Shown one piece after another: positions 34,776 to 47,705 of a stretch of DNA of 64,000 bases (positions are counted from its first letter, which is position 1; each line of letters begins with the position of its first letter). Source of the DNA: Druceiella hillmani (taxonomy: Eukaryota; Arthropoda; Insecta; Lepidoptera; Hepialidae); NCBI GenBank assembly GCA_039881145.1, contig JAYKKI010000090.1, positions 6,545,501 to 6,609,500 of the forward strand, written 5' to 3'. Under the pieces are notes generated by a model. It saw only the letters and a program-made list of their open reading frames with translations. It did no database searches and was not told the origin of the DNA. Both the position numbers and the translations under genes were made by a program.

Positions 34776-35896
34776 ATTTTTTCCATTCATAAATTTATGC
34801 ATGTTTATAATATGCGGTCATATACTAGCATAGTCTGCCTATTCAAAATGCGAGTTTAAAGGACTATATATGAAACATGAAGAGAAAATCGATCATTTTC
34901 AAAATTATATTTCTGCCGAATCTTTGTAACAGTTGCGCTATTTTATAAACTTATTAATGAAAATATAATTATACTCCTTTCTGTTCCTTTATATTAAAGT
35001 TCAAGTTTCTTTCTGGTTTTACATCCGAAGAAGGCCCGAAGACCTATGTGTTTCATTTTCCATGTATCAATTTGTACTTGAAAAGTGCCTTGAGTAGAAA
35101 TAAAATCAAACAAAATTGTACATTTTAATGAAATAATGTACTGATAAAAATAAATGTGGTAAATGTATTTAACTTATATTATTAAAAATTTCTCCACGTG
35201 AAAATGGTTCAGTTAATTTCCTAAATCTATATAGGAGTGCACTAATTGTCAGCCAGTCACCAATAATTAGCCTGTCACACTAGTAAGCCAGTAGAAACCA
35301 CTAGTAGACCACTTTCAAATGAAATTTGAATTAATAAGTTTATCCCAAATTTTTTGCCCATGGCAGTTTATTGGTTGTGTTAGTAGCTGTAACATTTAAT
35401 TCCAAGTAAGGGTGAGTGATAATCATAGCCTTTATAAAGATTTCTGTCGAATTATTACTCGTTCATTTTCTTTAGGATGGTCAGGAGACTTCTTTATATT
35501 TTAATTACAAAATATTACTTCATTTTGATAGAAAGAAATATTACGAATTGAAATAAAAAAAATATATTTTTGTCAAAATATATTATATATTATTTGGTTC
35601 ATTTTTAATGGTTAACTATTATTAAATAATATCCATATTTTTTCCGTTAATCATTTACTTTTATTTTTCTAACAAAATTATATACCCTAACATTTAAATA
35701 CTGAAGAAGTAAATATTTGAGAAACTTTCAAATTACCAGCGACAGAAGTCATAGAAACGAAAATATATACTAAAGATAATATTTTTGAAAGTTTTTTGAA
35801 GTCACGAAATAATTTGGAAAAGATTTCGCCTGAGATGACTTCCGCCTAGATGTTGTAATACGACGAAACCTAGGTCGTGGTAAAGAAATTAAAGAA
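34776..35896. other. No supported gene
   Basis: AT-rich intergenic sequence with no recognisable motif. Confidence 0.6.
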
Positions 35897-35979
35897 AGTA
35901 GAAATAATACTACATCACGTAGTTTCATTTAATTGTGAATAATGAATTTCTACAAAATTAACGCCAAATATATTCAACA
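35897..35979 (+). repeat. Foldback repeat family, copy C (one arm)
   Basis: aataatactacatcacgtag is followed by gaatttctacaaaattaacg and ccaaatatattcaac. It shares the arm and flank of copy A, and the extra gtagaaataatac block of copy B. Confidence 0.7.
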
Positions 35980-38860
35980 TTTAAACTTTTTTAGTAATCT
36001 TTTTCAACTTATGTACACCAAATGTCTCTTACATATCGTAATTTTCTAGCAAACACTTACGACGTTACGACGTTATTATTAAGCAAGATTATGTAAGGGC
36101 ATTAGCGAGTGGAAAATATTTATGTACACCTGCGAAACCGGTGGTGGGTCGCTATTTCAAAATAATTGTCAACATAAAGGTACCATTTTCTCTTCTATCT
36201 CTCTAAAATAATATTTTAATCAACAGCGTTGTTGATGAAAGATTCTGTGAAGAATTTAAAATGGTATATCTAAATATATGTACGTTGTTATGGAAGTCGA
36301 CTTATAGCTACCAGTATATTTTAATTCTTTTTGTAAACAAATTACTTTTTCTTAAGAGCCGTGTTCAAATTAAGGGAAAGAAAAACTGCAAAGTATTTTG
36401 TTACGTGTGGGCGCCCCTCCCTGCCCACTAATTGCAAAAACTCATCACGGCCGTAATTTACTGTGCTTTGTGGAATATTTAGCCAGTTGTAGGGAGTTTT
36501 TAAAAAATATTTAATTGTTGATACCGTAAAAATTAATGGTTAAATTCGTATGGAAATTTTTTATATTTTTCTTATGGATAATTTTTGGATTAAGGGAAAT
36601 GATTTCTGTTTAAGTTTGGATATAAATCAGAATATTCTCATATTTATAATTATTCTGCGCGACATTGATGAAAATTTAGGTTAATCTGGCCTTACTCCAT
36701 ACGTATGTGTATATTCGTGTATGAGTGTGTCCAACTTATATTGGGAAAAACTTTTGATCATGTCTGATGACCGTGTTCTGATAACGATGGTACCGAAAAG
36801 TGATTATAGTAACATTATGACAGCGAGTAGTCATATTTGGACACCTTTAACCCATCTTACCAAGATCTTAATCTGACATAACTCTATCCTGATGGTGGCG
36901 CAAAATATTGACGTAGAGGTTTCATAACAAGAGTCTAATTGTATTTGGGCATATTTAATTTGCCTTAACGAGGCCGTGCTTGATCCATGCTTGATGGAGG
37001 AGTGAAAGGTAATTATAGTATCGTCATAATCGCGAATGTTATTTTATTGTATAGGGCACATTCAATTTGTTTCGGCCTCATATGATTGTTATAGTCTGGT
37101 CGTAGCGCCAACTGTATGAACAAACAGTGAACTTGTCATGCTTAAACGTATGCAATTTGTGTCCGTGTTTGTGATCGTGTTGTTCAGCCCTTAGATATAT
37201 TAGCATTGGAGTACGAAATACATACCCATGGTATGTATTACATATTCTATCTAAATATGCAGCTAGGGTAATTGAGTTCACAGTGAGACTGATCAGTGGT
37301 TTGTGGTATCCGGATAGTGTTTCAGTTCGTATTAATCGGAAATCAGTTCGATTGGCATCATGGCAATGGAAATTGACAAGTGTTTCGTCTAATTGAACAT
37401 TCAGGATAGAAAGGTTTGCAATAAAATTGCTCAATGGTTAATTGTATTTATATATTTACAAATCTTACTGCAAGCGTAGAAAACTAAGTTGACAGTGGCA
37501 GACTTATTGCTACACAAAGAATTGAAAAGCAGGACTCAGGTTATTTAACGCATGTACTGGTACACTTGCACTTAAACTGTTACGTGGCAATGAAACACCT
37601 CATTGTTGAATGTCAGGTATAAAAAATTAAAATTTACATTTAATTATCTCAGTCCACGGAGCAACTTGTGCACAGATTAAATCAGAAACCAGACAATGAA
37701 AGTGAAGTTATATGGAACTGAGAATACAATACTTCTAAATACCAAAAATTAGATTTTGGTTTAATTAATTTATTATAAATATTTTCAAGGCGTTAGAAAA
37801 TATAAAAGCTTTCTTTAAACAATATAAATTGAAGTAATTTGAATAAGAAATAAAATTTTAAATATTTTCAATTAAAATAGATAATGACATCAAATCTATT
37901 GTTGGCGAATTTCTAGAATATTTTACTTCATCTTCTTTCCATTGTGTCGAAGGCAAAGTATGATTTACAGTATTTTTAATGTAAGATAAAATAGAACTTA
38001 AAGTTTTAAACAATGTAAATCATTTTCGTCGAATACCTTGTGTTAGCTACCGAATAGATTATTTACAACTCGGAGTATCTGGTTCATTTGAATAATTTCT
38101 CATCTTGATTTTTATCAAACAATTTGACTGCGATTTTAATATTTCTTCTTTTTGCTACGTGTCACCTCCATAGGTAAAAGAAAAATCACCGAACAAGTTA
38201 GTTTTTTGAAGCCATGTATAAAAATTAGAGAATAAAATTATTTTTTTAATAAACTGGAAAGGAAGCTTAAACATAAAATTCATCGTGCAACCAACCACTT
38301 AAACTACTTTGACATTGTAAACTAGATTAGACTTTTTATTTTATACTCTAGATCTGGAAAAAACTAGAATAATTGGGAACTATTTTATAAGAGCACCCTC
38401 ATCGCTTACAAATTACAAAAAGCTCTTGAATGTCTTGTTCTTAATTAATTATATGTAAGTATGCATCATAATATCACACACACAAAAGGCAACCTGGAAA
38501 AAAATAACCGAAAACAAAAACATTCATAATTTGGAAATATTTCTTCGGCAGGTTAATCCAGTCAATAATTAGTTATCAGATTTTCTCGTCTATTTTGATG
38601 ATATTCCCACCCGCTTTGATACAAATATTTTGTTTCCGAATTTTTTCTTACGGAGCGATCTGTCTTCGGCGCACTCTTTGTGACATTAAGGTCTTGAATT
38701 AAATTAACATATTAAGTAAAGTGTAACAGATTTTAATTTTATTAATTCCACATTTTTTTAACAATTCAAAGAATTAATTAATAATTTAACATTACATTTT
38801 ACGAGCCAACATTTTTTTCAATCATTGGAAGGTTTAATTCATGAGAAAGGATTGAATTAA
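35980..38860. other. No supported gene
   Basis: Mostly AT-rich. 36660-37440 is more balanced and holds a 118-codon minus-strand frame (37078-37434) with mixed composition and no family match. I list it as unresolved rather than as a gene. Confidence 0.5.
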
Positions 38861-38960
38861 TATGTGTGTGTGGGTGAGTGTGTGTGTGTGTGTATGTGTG
38901 TGTATACATGCATGTGTGCGTGTGTGCGCGCGCGCGCGTGTGTGTGTGTGTGTGTATGTA
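38861..38960. repeat. (TG)n with (CG) core
   Basis: TG repeats with an internal gcgcgcgcgcg run, an alternating purine-pyrimidine tract with strong Z-DNA potential. Confidence 0.95.
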
Positions 38961-39159
38961 TCCTTGTGTGTGGCCATTTAAAAAGAATATTGTCAGATTA
39001 ACACACGTAACATCCATTATAATATTGAGTAAGAGTAAATTTTATTAAGTAAATATAGTTTAGATTTAAACCATATATTTGTCACACTAAATCAGCTTGT
39101 AATTTTATACATTTTGTACGAATTACATATATTTCCGGTAATACTGTTGACAACCATTC

Positions 39160-39203
39160 ATTGGGTTGGGTCAAGTTAGGTTGGGTTGAGTTAGATTTAC
39201 GTT

Positions 39204-39242
<39 letters not shown>

Positions 39243-39243
39243 C

Positions 39244-39309
<66 letters not shown>

Positions 39310-39318
39310 ATATATATA
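39160..39318. repeat. Degenerate TTGGG/TTAGG run followed by (TA)n
   Basis: 39160-39208 contains repeated ttgggttgagttaggttggg-type pentamers related to the insect telomere motif. A long TA run follows from 39209. Confidence 0.75.
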
Positions 39319-40705
39319 CGAATGTGTGTGTCTGTTTGTATATACACATGTATGTGCAAAATGTAAAATATAAATGAGAAAAAACCCGTTTCGATATATA
39401 GTGTAACTAGAGAAATATTTTTTCCACATGCGAATATTTCCTGTACTCAATTTACACAAATTAACTGATAATAATCTCCATCATTAATTTTGAAATAAGG
39501 GAAGGAAAGGTCACTGATAGGAATACTTTAAATTTACGGTAATAATGTGTAAAAGCATTACTGTAAATGAAAACATAATCATATAAATAAACAACGTTAC
39601 TTCAATAACCATTCCGAGACTACACACTGTAGAGAAAAAATCGAATAATAAATAATTTACCTCCGGTACATTTTGTCCCGTACAAGAGACCGATTGCGAT
39701 GTGAACACAATATGGTGAGAAAATTTATATTAAACGTAATTTATTATATAAAGGTAAAATGGTTTTAATATTCCTTTCTCCAATACATGAGCATTAAAAA
39801 ATAATTTCCGTAGACATGTTCCGTGTAATGAATGAGAGAGTGGAAGAGGATGGATAAATTTAAAACAATAAAGGTGGTTGTAAATTAATACAATGATTAA
39901 ATGCAAAATCTACAACAGTATACAATTATTTTATACTCAATATAAGCGTTATACCCATACAAAAGGAATAAAAATTTGGCACCAAATAGCGCCACCCGTG
40001 AAGTAATACGAAAGGTATAGAGTCCGTGTAATCACGTATGTCGATTTGAAATTGAAACAAATTAATAATAACTGTCTTAATGCAACTAAGCCACCGAATA
40101 CGGATTAATAATCCTAATTTGAACAGTTTAATTAGTATAACTTAAACAAATTATTAATTTGGTTTAATTTGTAACACAAATTTAAAACTTTAATTTCCAA
40201 TGTATCCACAATATGAAATAAATTCATGAAGGGCGTATTTATAATATAAAATTTTACATTTCCAAGTTGATCGGCTGTGCTGGCACCGACTTCCAAAATA
40301 AATAACCTAGATATTTATTGCGAATAAATATTTGCTATTTTGAGTTATTTATTTTTTTTACTTTTTAGTACCTACTTTTTAAAAGTCTGTTTTTTGAAGG
40401 ACCTTTTATTTTAGAATTTTCACTGATTAATAGTATAAATAATTACACTATAACTAACTTTCAACTCTTTTCTTTCTCAGAATATTGTGTAATACAAGTC
40501 ACGGGCAAAAGCTATTTATATAGGTAATTTTCTGTTTGTCCAAAATTAGTTGTCAACAACATATAGAAACGAATTGTCAGTAGCAGCCGCCAGTGGTTAG
40601 TTGTTAGCTGTTTAGGAGTTCCGTTTTCCAAATCCGAAGCGCAACATCAAGTTTTGAAAAGTAATAAATAAAGTAACAACTAAACAAACAGTCGCAAATA
40701 TATTG
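39319..40705. other. No supported gene
   Basis: AT-rich sequence without recognised features. Confidence 0.6.
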
Positions 40706-41190
40706 AATCACGATTGATTTTCTACCATCCGTTAAGAAGTTGCAGAATTCATCATCAGACTCTGACCTGGTCGATGGTGCAATTATTTTGCAAAGTAAAA
40801 GCTACCAGTGGCAATTATCTTGAATTATATCTGACTTAATTTTATCGGATAAGGAGTTCAGTTCTTCATCTTCAGAACTCATCATCAAGCTATGACCTGG
40901 TCGGCAGTATAGTTATTTTGTAAATTAACAGTTCTAAGCAGAAAATATTTTTAATCACGCTTGATTTATTAACATCCGTTAAGGAGTTTCATTGTTCATC
41001 CCATAACTTATCATCAAACCGTCATCACAACAGATCATGACCATATTTATATAAGACTACCTAAAGTATCATCTTTCAAATAAAAAAAGAATCATCGTAA
41101 TCGGCTTACTTGGTAAAGAATTATCGCTGAGTATACATAAAAAAAGATTGTGACGAATTGAGAACCTCCTACTTGTTTGAAGTCGGTTAA
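40706..41190 (+). repeat. 130-bp tandem repeats ending in a widespread insect repeat terminus
   Basis: Three diverged units are anchored by tcatcatcag (40749), tcatcatcaag (40879) and tatcatcaaac (41009), giving a period near 130 bp. Each also has a 'cgttaaggagtt'-type block, and the first two share tgacctggtcg. The block ends with attgagaacctcctacttg then gaagtcggttaa (41157-41190). I know this phrase as a recurrent repeat end in Lepidoptera, usually 'gagaacctcctccttttttgaagtcggtta'. The whole is probably a non-autonomous transposable element with internal tandem repeats; its class is uncertain. Confidence 0.6.
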
Positions 41191-41216
41191 ATAATATTAT
41201 AGGTTGTAATGTGACG

Positions 41217-41320
41217 TCGTCCCTTCACATGGACAACATGGACAAGTTTATACAACTTTCTATTGACGTGTTCGTCACTTCACATGGACAACATGGACAA
41301 GTTTATACAACTTTCTATTC
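41217..41320 (+). repeat. 55-bp tandem duplication
   Basis: cttcacatggacaacatgga and the following 27 bases (to ctttctatt) occur at 41223 and 41278, nearly identical. The 71-codon frame across it repeats HMDNMDKF/HGQHGQVY and is a product of the duplication. Confidence 0.9.
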
Positions 41321-43731
41321 TGTAGCAGATACATGTGAAAAGAACGCAGTCATGTGGCCATTTTATGAAGCAAGTGATGCGTTAAAAGTGGAGATACAAA
41401 AAATACATCTTTTACCGATAATCTGATGAAGCCTTGGAAGATATAAAATTTTGAAGTGGAAAAGCAACATTATTGTTCAGCTCTATACTATCTGGAAAAC
41501 CCATAAGATGCTAACTATGCTCAGAATCAACAGCAATGTAAAATCTGTCCTTTTTTATCAATATAAATCTTTAAACGGTTCAACTATGATCTTCACTTAT
41601 AAACATGATCATATTTTCCAATTTGTTACAAGATAGTAGAAAGAGGAGACAAGTTGTAAGTCAGGGTTTTACTTGAGCTCAAGAGAATCATATTTCAGCC
41701 CCATGTTTACTACCTGCAGTACACTCCGTAGTAACGGTATATTATCCAACAGATTACATTATTATGCAATGAATGTGAATCAGCCCTGCGTCTTACTTAT
41801 ATTCTCATGGGACTTTGATTATTTTGAAGGATTGGCTGTAAAATATTGATGTTGTTTCCACGTGAATAATTTAGATGTTAATTATCTCCATATATTTATT
41901 ATACTATATTTGATCCCGAATAATTCATATTTAATCATTTATTTGTACGATAAATATTGGTATAAACTTACAAAATTGTATTGATATTTATTTTCTTTAT
42001 TTTTGTGTGCACAATAGTTTTAACAGATATTAAACCGATTACTGTAAAAAATGTACCATACGATGTATTTTTATTGCTAAAGTACTCGTAATTTTAATGG
42101 TATGGAATTTAAAAAAACGGAGGTGAATGGAGTCCTTATATTTTATTCAACTCTCACAATATAAATTTTGTAAAAATCTCTCATCAGAAAAATCGGCTGA
42201 GAGTATTTGGAACCAGAATTTCAATATGTATATCAATATTAGGATTCCAAAAATTACATCACGATGATTAGAATCACTTTGGAAATACGACTACATAAAT
42301 ATTGCAAAAGGATAAAAAAATAAATAAGTTATAATAATTATAATGTAATGTGTTTCAATTATATATATTCCAATACAATAACTTATCTGAAAGTAAAGGT
42401 CATGAAAGTCCTACTCTACTCAGGCTGTGGTGGCGGCCGCTTACCGACACCGAATTTAAATTCCAAGTCTCTAAACTCTCGATGGTTCGTTGACTATTTT
42501 TAATGTGATATTTAAAAGTGTGTCGCTCTATTGCAACTTATGTTATACAGTGAAAAAAGTATTTTTTAATTTATTTTTTGTATCGTATATCGGTAAATCA
42601 ATTGTGTTATTTCAACCACCTTACTGGATATTCTGTGCCTTTAATGGAATGGTTGAATTTCTGTTACTATAAAGGAATATTTATTTTCACACTTATTACT
42701 AGTATCTATAAGAAAGGCATAATTTTTTATATGCCATTCTTATTTAATAAATTTATTAAATTTAGATGGGTTAAAATAATTCCAGAAAATATGGTAACTA
42801 AAATTCCTATGGAAATCATTAAGGTCTACTTGCTAATTTCGGGGTTAGGGATAAGCGTTAAAGTTACAATAAGCGTTAAAGACTTAATTCCACATAACCA
42901 TTTAATTCACAAACATACGTCCCATATTTAATTATTGTTTCAAGTAAAGTTTTTGATTGCGCTCAAAAGGACATTTTCAGTGACATCACAATGACGCGCA
43001 CGCATCACAACTTGATCAGATCGGCGAGAATTAAGTCAAAGATTTTTACTTATTCGTATCAAACAATTATTTTTTCCTGCAATTTTGTTATAATTTTTCT
43101 TAACCTGAAATAGTTATTGACGCTTACTCGTTCATACGCATTCATACCAATAAACGGAGAATCCGTTTACTTGGTATTTACAGTCTGGTGAAATGAGATA
43201 TAATTGAAAACGTTGACAATAATTTATGTCGTTATGAACATATTACAATTTTAAATATATATATATATTTTTTTTTTTTTTATTCGGGCTTTCTATTTTC
43301 ACTATTGCTCTTTCCTCGACATCTGAATTCCCATAACTAAACAATTGAAAGCAAAATCATTTATTTTGCTACTAAATATTCACTACCAGTAATTAAATAA
43401 ATATTCTTGAATAGTGATAAAAATTATTTGTAATAATACGCAAAGTTATGTGAGCAGAATTCAAACTTAACGTGCATGTATCCCGCATTTAAGTATCTGC
43501 AATCCTAATGGCACATACACTCGTCTAGCGCCTTTGGTCACCCATAAGACGATTACATTTCAATTTGAATTTTTTTTTCTCTTAAAGTAAATGTTAAATC
43601 TTTTTCTTACATTACAGTTGTAAATTGTAATGACTTTATATATCTCATGTCCAAATTTATATTTTTTTGCATAGTTCTTACGAAAGTGACTGCAAAAATA
43701 TAGAGAATGGAACTCTTTACGCATATGCACA
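41321..43731. other. No supported gene
   Basis: AT-rich. A 117-codon plus-strand frame (42578-42931) is hydrophobic at its start and Ile/Lys-rich, as expected by chance. A short GC-rich island (ggtggcggccgcttaccgac, near 42429) is isolated. Nothing else was recognised. Confidence 0.5.
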
Positions 43732-44600
43732 ACACGCACACACACTCACACACAAATGCAAACACGCGCACACACACGCACACAGACGCACACACGCACG
43801 CAGACACACACACGCACACGAGCACATACACGCAAACACACAAACACAAGTACATAAGCACACACGCAAACACACGCACACATGCACGCACAAACTGGCA
43901 CATACATGCACAATCGCACACACGCACATATACAAGCACGCTCGTATATACGCACACATGCACACACACACGCCTACACATGCACACACGCACGCATTTA
44001 CGCTCGCTCACGCGCGCACACGCGTGCAAAACATGCGCGCACACACGCACACCCTCACACACACACGCACACATACACACAAACGCACACGCGCACACAG
44101 GCACATACGCACACTCGCACGAACACACGTACACATGCACCTGCGCACACATGCACACACACACACACACAAGTGCGCACATATACACACACGCCCCCAC
44201 ACACACACGCAACCTCACGCACACACTCACGAACGCATACAGGCACAAACGCGCACACGTGCACACTGGCACTCACATGCACACACACGCACATACGCAA
44301 ACCCGCACACACGCACGCACACGCACGCACCCTCAAGCACACATACGCACCCGCACGCATACACAAGTACACGCACATGCATGCGAGCGCGCACCCACGT
44401 ACGCACGAAAATGGTGCGCGTGCACACACGCGCACACACACACGCACGTTCTCCCGCAGGCACACATGCACGCACACGCACTCTCACGCGCTCACGCAAA
44501 CGCATACGCACAAGCACAAGCACACGCACACGTACAGGTGCAAGCACACGCACACACACACGCGCACGCACACGCTAACGCACGCCCACATACACAAATT
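43732..44600. repeat. 870-bp (CA)n/(CACG)n-rich tract
   Basis: An irregular array of CACACG, CACGCA and CACATG units, at least five times longer than the other microsatellites here. It keeps all three plus frames open for 250-305 codons (Thr-His repeats) and the minus strand open as Val-Cys repeats. These frames follow from the repeat, not from a gene. The purine-pyrimidine alternation gives Z-DNA potential. Confidence 0.95.
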
Positions 44601-44840
44601 GCTTTCGATTTTTTTTATTTTTGAAATATTTTTTTTATATTTTTAAACCCAAATTCTTAAAAATAGAAAGTGCCCTATATCTTTTTTTGCCGTTCCACAC
44701 GCTAATTCATTTTCCTAGTCATAATAAAAACAAATATCATCCTACAAATTAAAAATGAATGGCTAACAAATTTACTCTCCTCAAAGCAGTAGTATGTACC
44801 GTTTTTACAACGTGAGCCGCTTCATAATGTCACTCACACA

Positions 44841-45595
44841 ACTCATCTTTTGTCTGAAAGTCTCGCAATATGACATGCCTGTTTCTATTTCAGTTTTAGG
44901 GCATAGCTCAAACCATTAGTGGCTTTTGTTATTATTTTTGTATTTGTTAGGCGTATTTTGCCTGTTTTCTCCATGCTGAGCATACTACGCTCTATTCCTC
45001 TAGATGTTAGTCATATTTTTTTTGATTGTGAATTTCCATGTCTGGTAGCTTGTGTCAGGCATGATATAAAACTGAAGTTCATAATTATTATTTTAACATT
45101 TATTGGTATGTGGTTTTACAATATTTCTTTTTGACTCCATTATTTATTCCACGTTTGTTGTATCCTTCTTTCTATCTATCGTTCCGTATTTTTTTTTCTA
45201 TCAAAAGTAATCCTTTTGCCTAGGTAGATAAAATGTATATTTCAGCGGCGCCTTATTAACTTTTATTGGTCTTTCCGAGGCATTTGTTATTACTATAAAC
45301 TTTATGAACTTAATTTTCAAACCTACCTTGAAAAGTAAAGACTCGGTAGTAGGTTTGCCAGTCTGTAGTTGCTAATATCCTTTGGTTATATGTTATATGG
45401 TTCTGACCATTACAAGGGTATATCAACTTTTCGAAGTATTCAATTAAATAGTTTAGCTAACAGCGCAGTTAAAACTATGCGCGCTATTTTTAATGTTTTG
45501 TTTGTAATGCTATCTGCATCTGGACCTATTTCTACAATCATTTTCCTTGTAAATTCTTTGATCTATATTCCAACATTTGGCTTAATGTGACTTAC
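44841..45595 (-). pseudogene. RTE-like LINE ORF2 remnant with internal deletion (minus strand)
   Basis: On the minus strand from about 45595 the translation follows the reverse-transcriptase N-terminal palm: VEIGPDADSITNKTLKIA (family 'APGPDGITNKLLK'), then LLAKLFN and IPLQW-like residues, then PKDISNYRLANLLPS (family 'KKGD..DISNYRPISLL'). After a break, at lower coordinates, it resumes with the C-terminal part of the same ORF2: IERRIQQTWNK, NHIPINVKIIIM, RGIERSMLSMEKTGKIR and ACHIARLSDKR. Stops and frameshifts are frequent. The region with the YADD catalytic box is missing, so this is an internally deleted, dead copy. The match at both ends to RTE or RTE-like LINEs is strong; clade-level placement is inference. 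Confidence 0.85.
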
Positions 45596-46290
45596 ATAGC
45601 TAGTTTCATTTTCAATATTTAGTATGGCATATATTTGAGCCTTTCGCTGTTTAAATTTCCATAAAATTCGGTTGCAACAGTAATGAATACACTTTTTTGG
45701 TACAGATGTTTACTATATTATTTTTATTCTGGACGGGCGCACTCATCAATGCGACGATCGTGCGACCGTGGGTACGTAATCGAATTACATATCGGAGGCT
45801 GCTAATAGTGAAAAATTCTAAAAGAAAGAAATATATTAAGGAAAGAAATATATATAATTTAAATGCTATTTGATTACGATTTCTATAGTTTCTATATTTT
45901 TTGCAAAATTGAAGTACAGTAAAATTTGATTTTTGTTATGTTTAATAGTTTCTCGGTCGAGATGACTACGCCTATGTATATAAATTACCAGGCTACGAGT
46001 AATACATATTTTTAGTTCAGCCTACTTGCAATTTCTGTGATTAACGTCAGTGAAGTGTAAGTTAGTCTAATTGCGCAAATGTAATCTGGATTTTATTTCA
46101 CTTAGATCACATGTTATGTACGAGTTGTCATGGAATGTGTGATTATAGTGGTTTCAAACTCATGTTTACAACGAACGTGTATGTAACATAAACAGCTAAG
46201 CGTTTGTATTGTAGCTCTTGAAGAAGAATAAATGACATTCAAATAGCTATTTTCTTCCAGCATAAACAGATAATCACCACAAGAAGAATT
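45596..46290. other. No supported gene
   Basis: AT-rich sequence, with a short CG-containing block near 45733-45780. Confidence 0.55.
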
Positions 46291-46740
46291 TCAATTTCCC
46301 ATTATGGTAATGTCAAAATCTCCTGATACAATACAATTTTTAAACTTGGTCCATTTATGACTTTCAGTATCGAGTGATGTTATAAATGGTATTACACAGT
46401 AACATGCGGTTGGTGAAAAGGTTTTATGAATGAGACGATACCTTCGATTCGATTTCCTCCATTGTTGCATAATAAGTGTAAACCTTCTAGAAAATATGGA
46501 GGAGGGTTGCTTGAAAGCTAATATTCTGTCAATATTATGACACATAATTTTATTTTTATCCGCCCGAAAATAAGACCAGTGCCTTTTTTCTAATTGAGTG
46601 GAAAAAATATTTGACATAACTCTTTTTAACACGCCCGGAGTGCGATGTTTACTCGCAGTGGCAAGATTCGCAGCTGTTAGCGAGGTCTGAGCAGCAGCTC
46701 GAGAATTATTTCCCTGAGTGGCGTTGAACAACGTGCGCAA
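46291..46740 (-). other. Unrecognised 149-codon open frame
   Basis: The longest open frame outside repeats. It is entered from a non-ATG codon; the first ATG is near residue 42. Its start is Ala/Thr/Arg-rich (SRAAAQTSLTAANLATASKH) and its remainder basic (RRFTLIMQQWRKSNRRYRL). Composition is more protein-like than chance frames nearby, but I recognise no domain, signal peptide or catalytic motif. A fragment of a retroelement structural protein is one possibility. Confidence 0.25.
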
Positions 46741-47038
46741 GTATCGTAAGTAGGAAAAATATTACAAATAATTATGAATAATATTTTTATTTTCTGAAAA
46801 AAGTCATCTTTTATATTTTATTTTAAAGACTCTCTTTGCCCAACACTTATTCCCGGACAGTTGTATAATACTCCTCTCCCTAAATAATGTCAAGGAAACG
46901 TTCAAGTAAATGCATGCACACATTTCGTTTATGATTTTTAAGTAAAAAGATAGGTTTTGCTTTTATCCATGTTTTAGTAAAACAACAGCTTAAGAAATAA
47001 AGGAACTTTGTTCCATAGTTTTATTATAAAATTAAAAT

Positions 47039-47043
<5 letters not shown>

Positions 47044-47099
<56 letters not shown>
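47044..47099. repeat. (TA)n microsatellite
   Basis: An uninterrupted TA run. Confidence 0.95.
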
Positions 47100-47103
<4 letters not shown>

Positions 47104-47614
47104 TCAAAATATATTTAAATTAATGCCTTTTTAGTGATTCAAATAATTTTATTCCAAAAAATGCACTTATAACTCTTTTAGAAATTTGCAAATTAAATAC
47201 TCCATTCAATGTATTTTTAATTTCGAAATATTTAAATATATTACTACAGCTATATATTGAGGGGTTAATATTTAAAAAAATAAATATATCGTACTTAAAG
47301 TACTTTAAAAATGTTAAATTTAGCTGTTCATGAACTTGAATGAATGTGTACAAAACTTCATAATTCTTCTAATTGTTTAAGAATTATGCTTTATAAGCTT
47401 ATTAATACTTCTTGATTGTATATTTTATTACCATTTTGGAATGATTGGAACTCCAACCTATTTTTCTGACATAGATTAGTAAATTGAAAGATATAATTGT
47501 ATTTCATTATATCAATATAACGTTTCTTTCAATTTCATATTAACAACCTATTTTATTCCAAGAGGTATACGATACTTTTACAGTACTATGATTTCTGTTT
47601 CTATATGAAAAGCT
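47100..47614. other. No supported gene
   Basis: AT-rich sequence between the microsatellite and the G-rich minisatellite. Confidence 0.6.
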
Positions 47615-47705
47615 GGCGGGCAGGCAGACAAGCGGGCAGGCGGGCAGGCGGGCAGGCGGGCAGGCGGGCAGGCGGGCAGGCGGACAGGCGGGCAGGTGGG
47701 TAGGC
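47615..47705 (+). repeat. (GGCGGGCA)n minisatellite
   Basis: About eleven copies of an 8-bp G-rich unit with rare changes. The plus strand has regularly spaced GGG/GG runs, so quadruplex formation is possible. It lies just beyond the 3' end of the minus-strand LINE at 47850-49580. Confidence 0.9.

Noticed and set aside
37078..37434. 118-codon minus-strand frame
   Set aside because: Mixed composition but no domain or neighbouring exon; kept as unresolved sequence rather than a gene.
42578..42931. 117-codon hydrophobic frame that might suggest a membrane or chemosensory protein
   Set aside because: Phe/Ile/Tyr/Lys enrichment is what AT-rich chance frames give; there are no conserved motifs or supporting splice sites.
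43667..44646. Open frames of 250-305 codons (Thr-His rich) and minus-strand Val-Cys frames
   Set aside because: They are produced by the CA/CG repeat, which keeps several frames open at once; there is no unique coding sequence.
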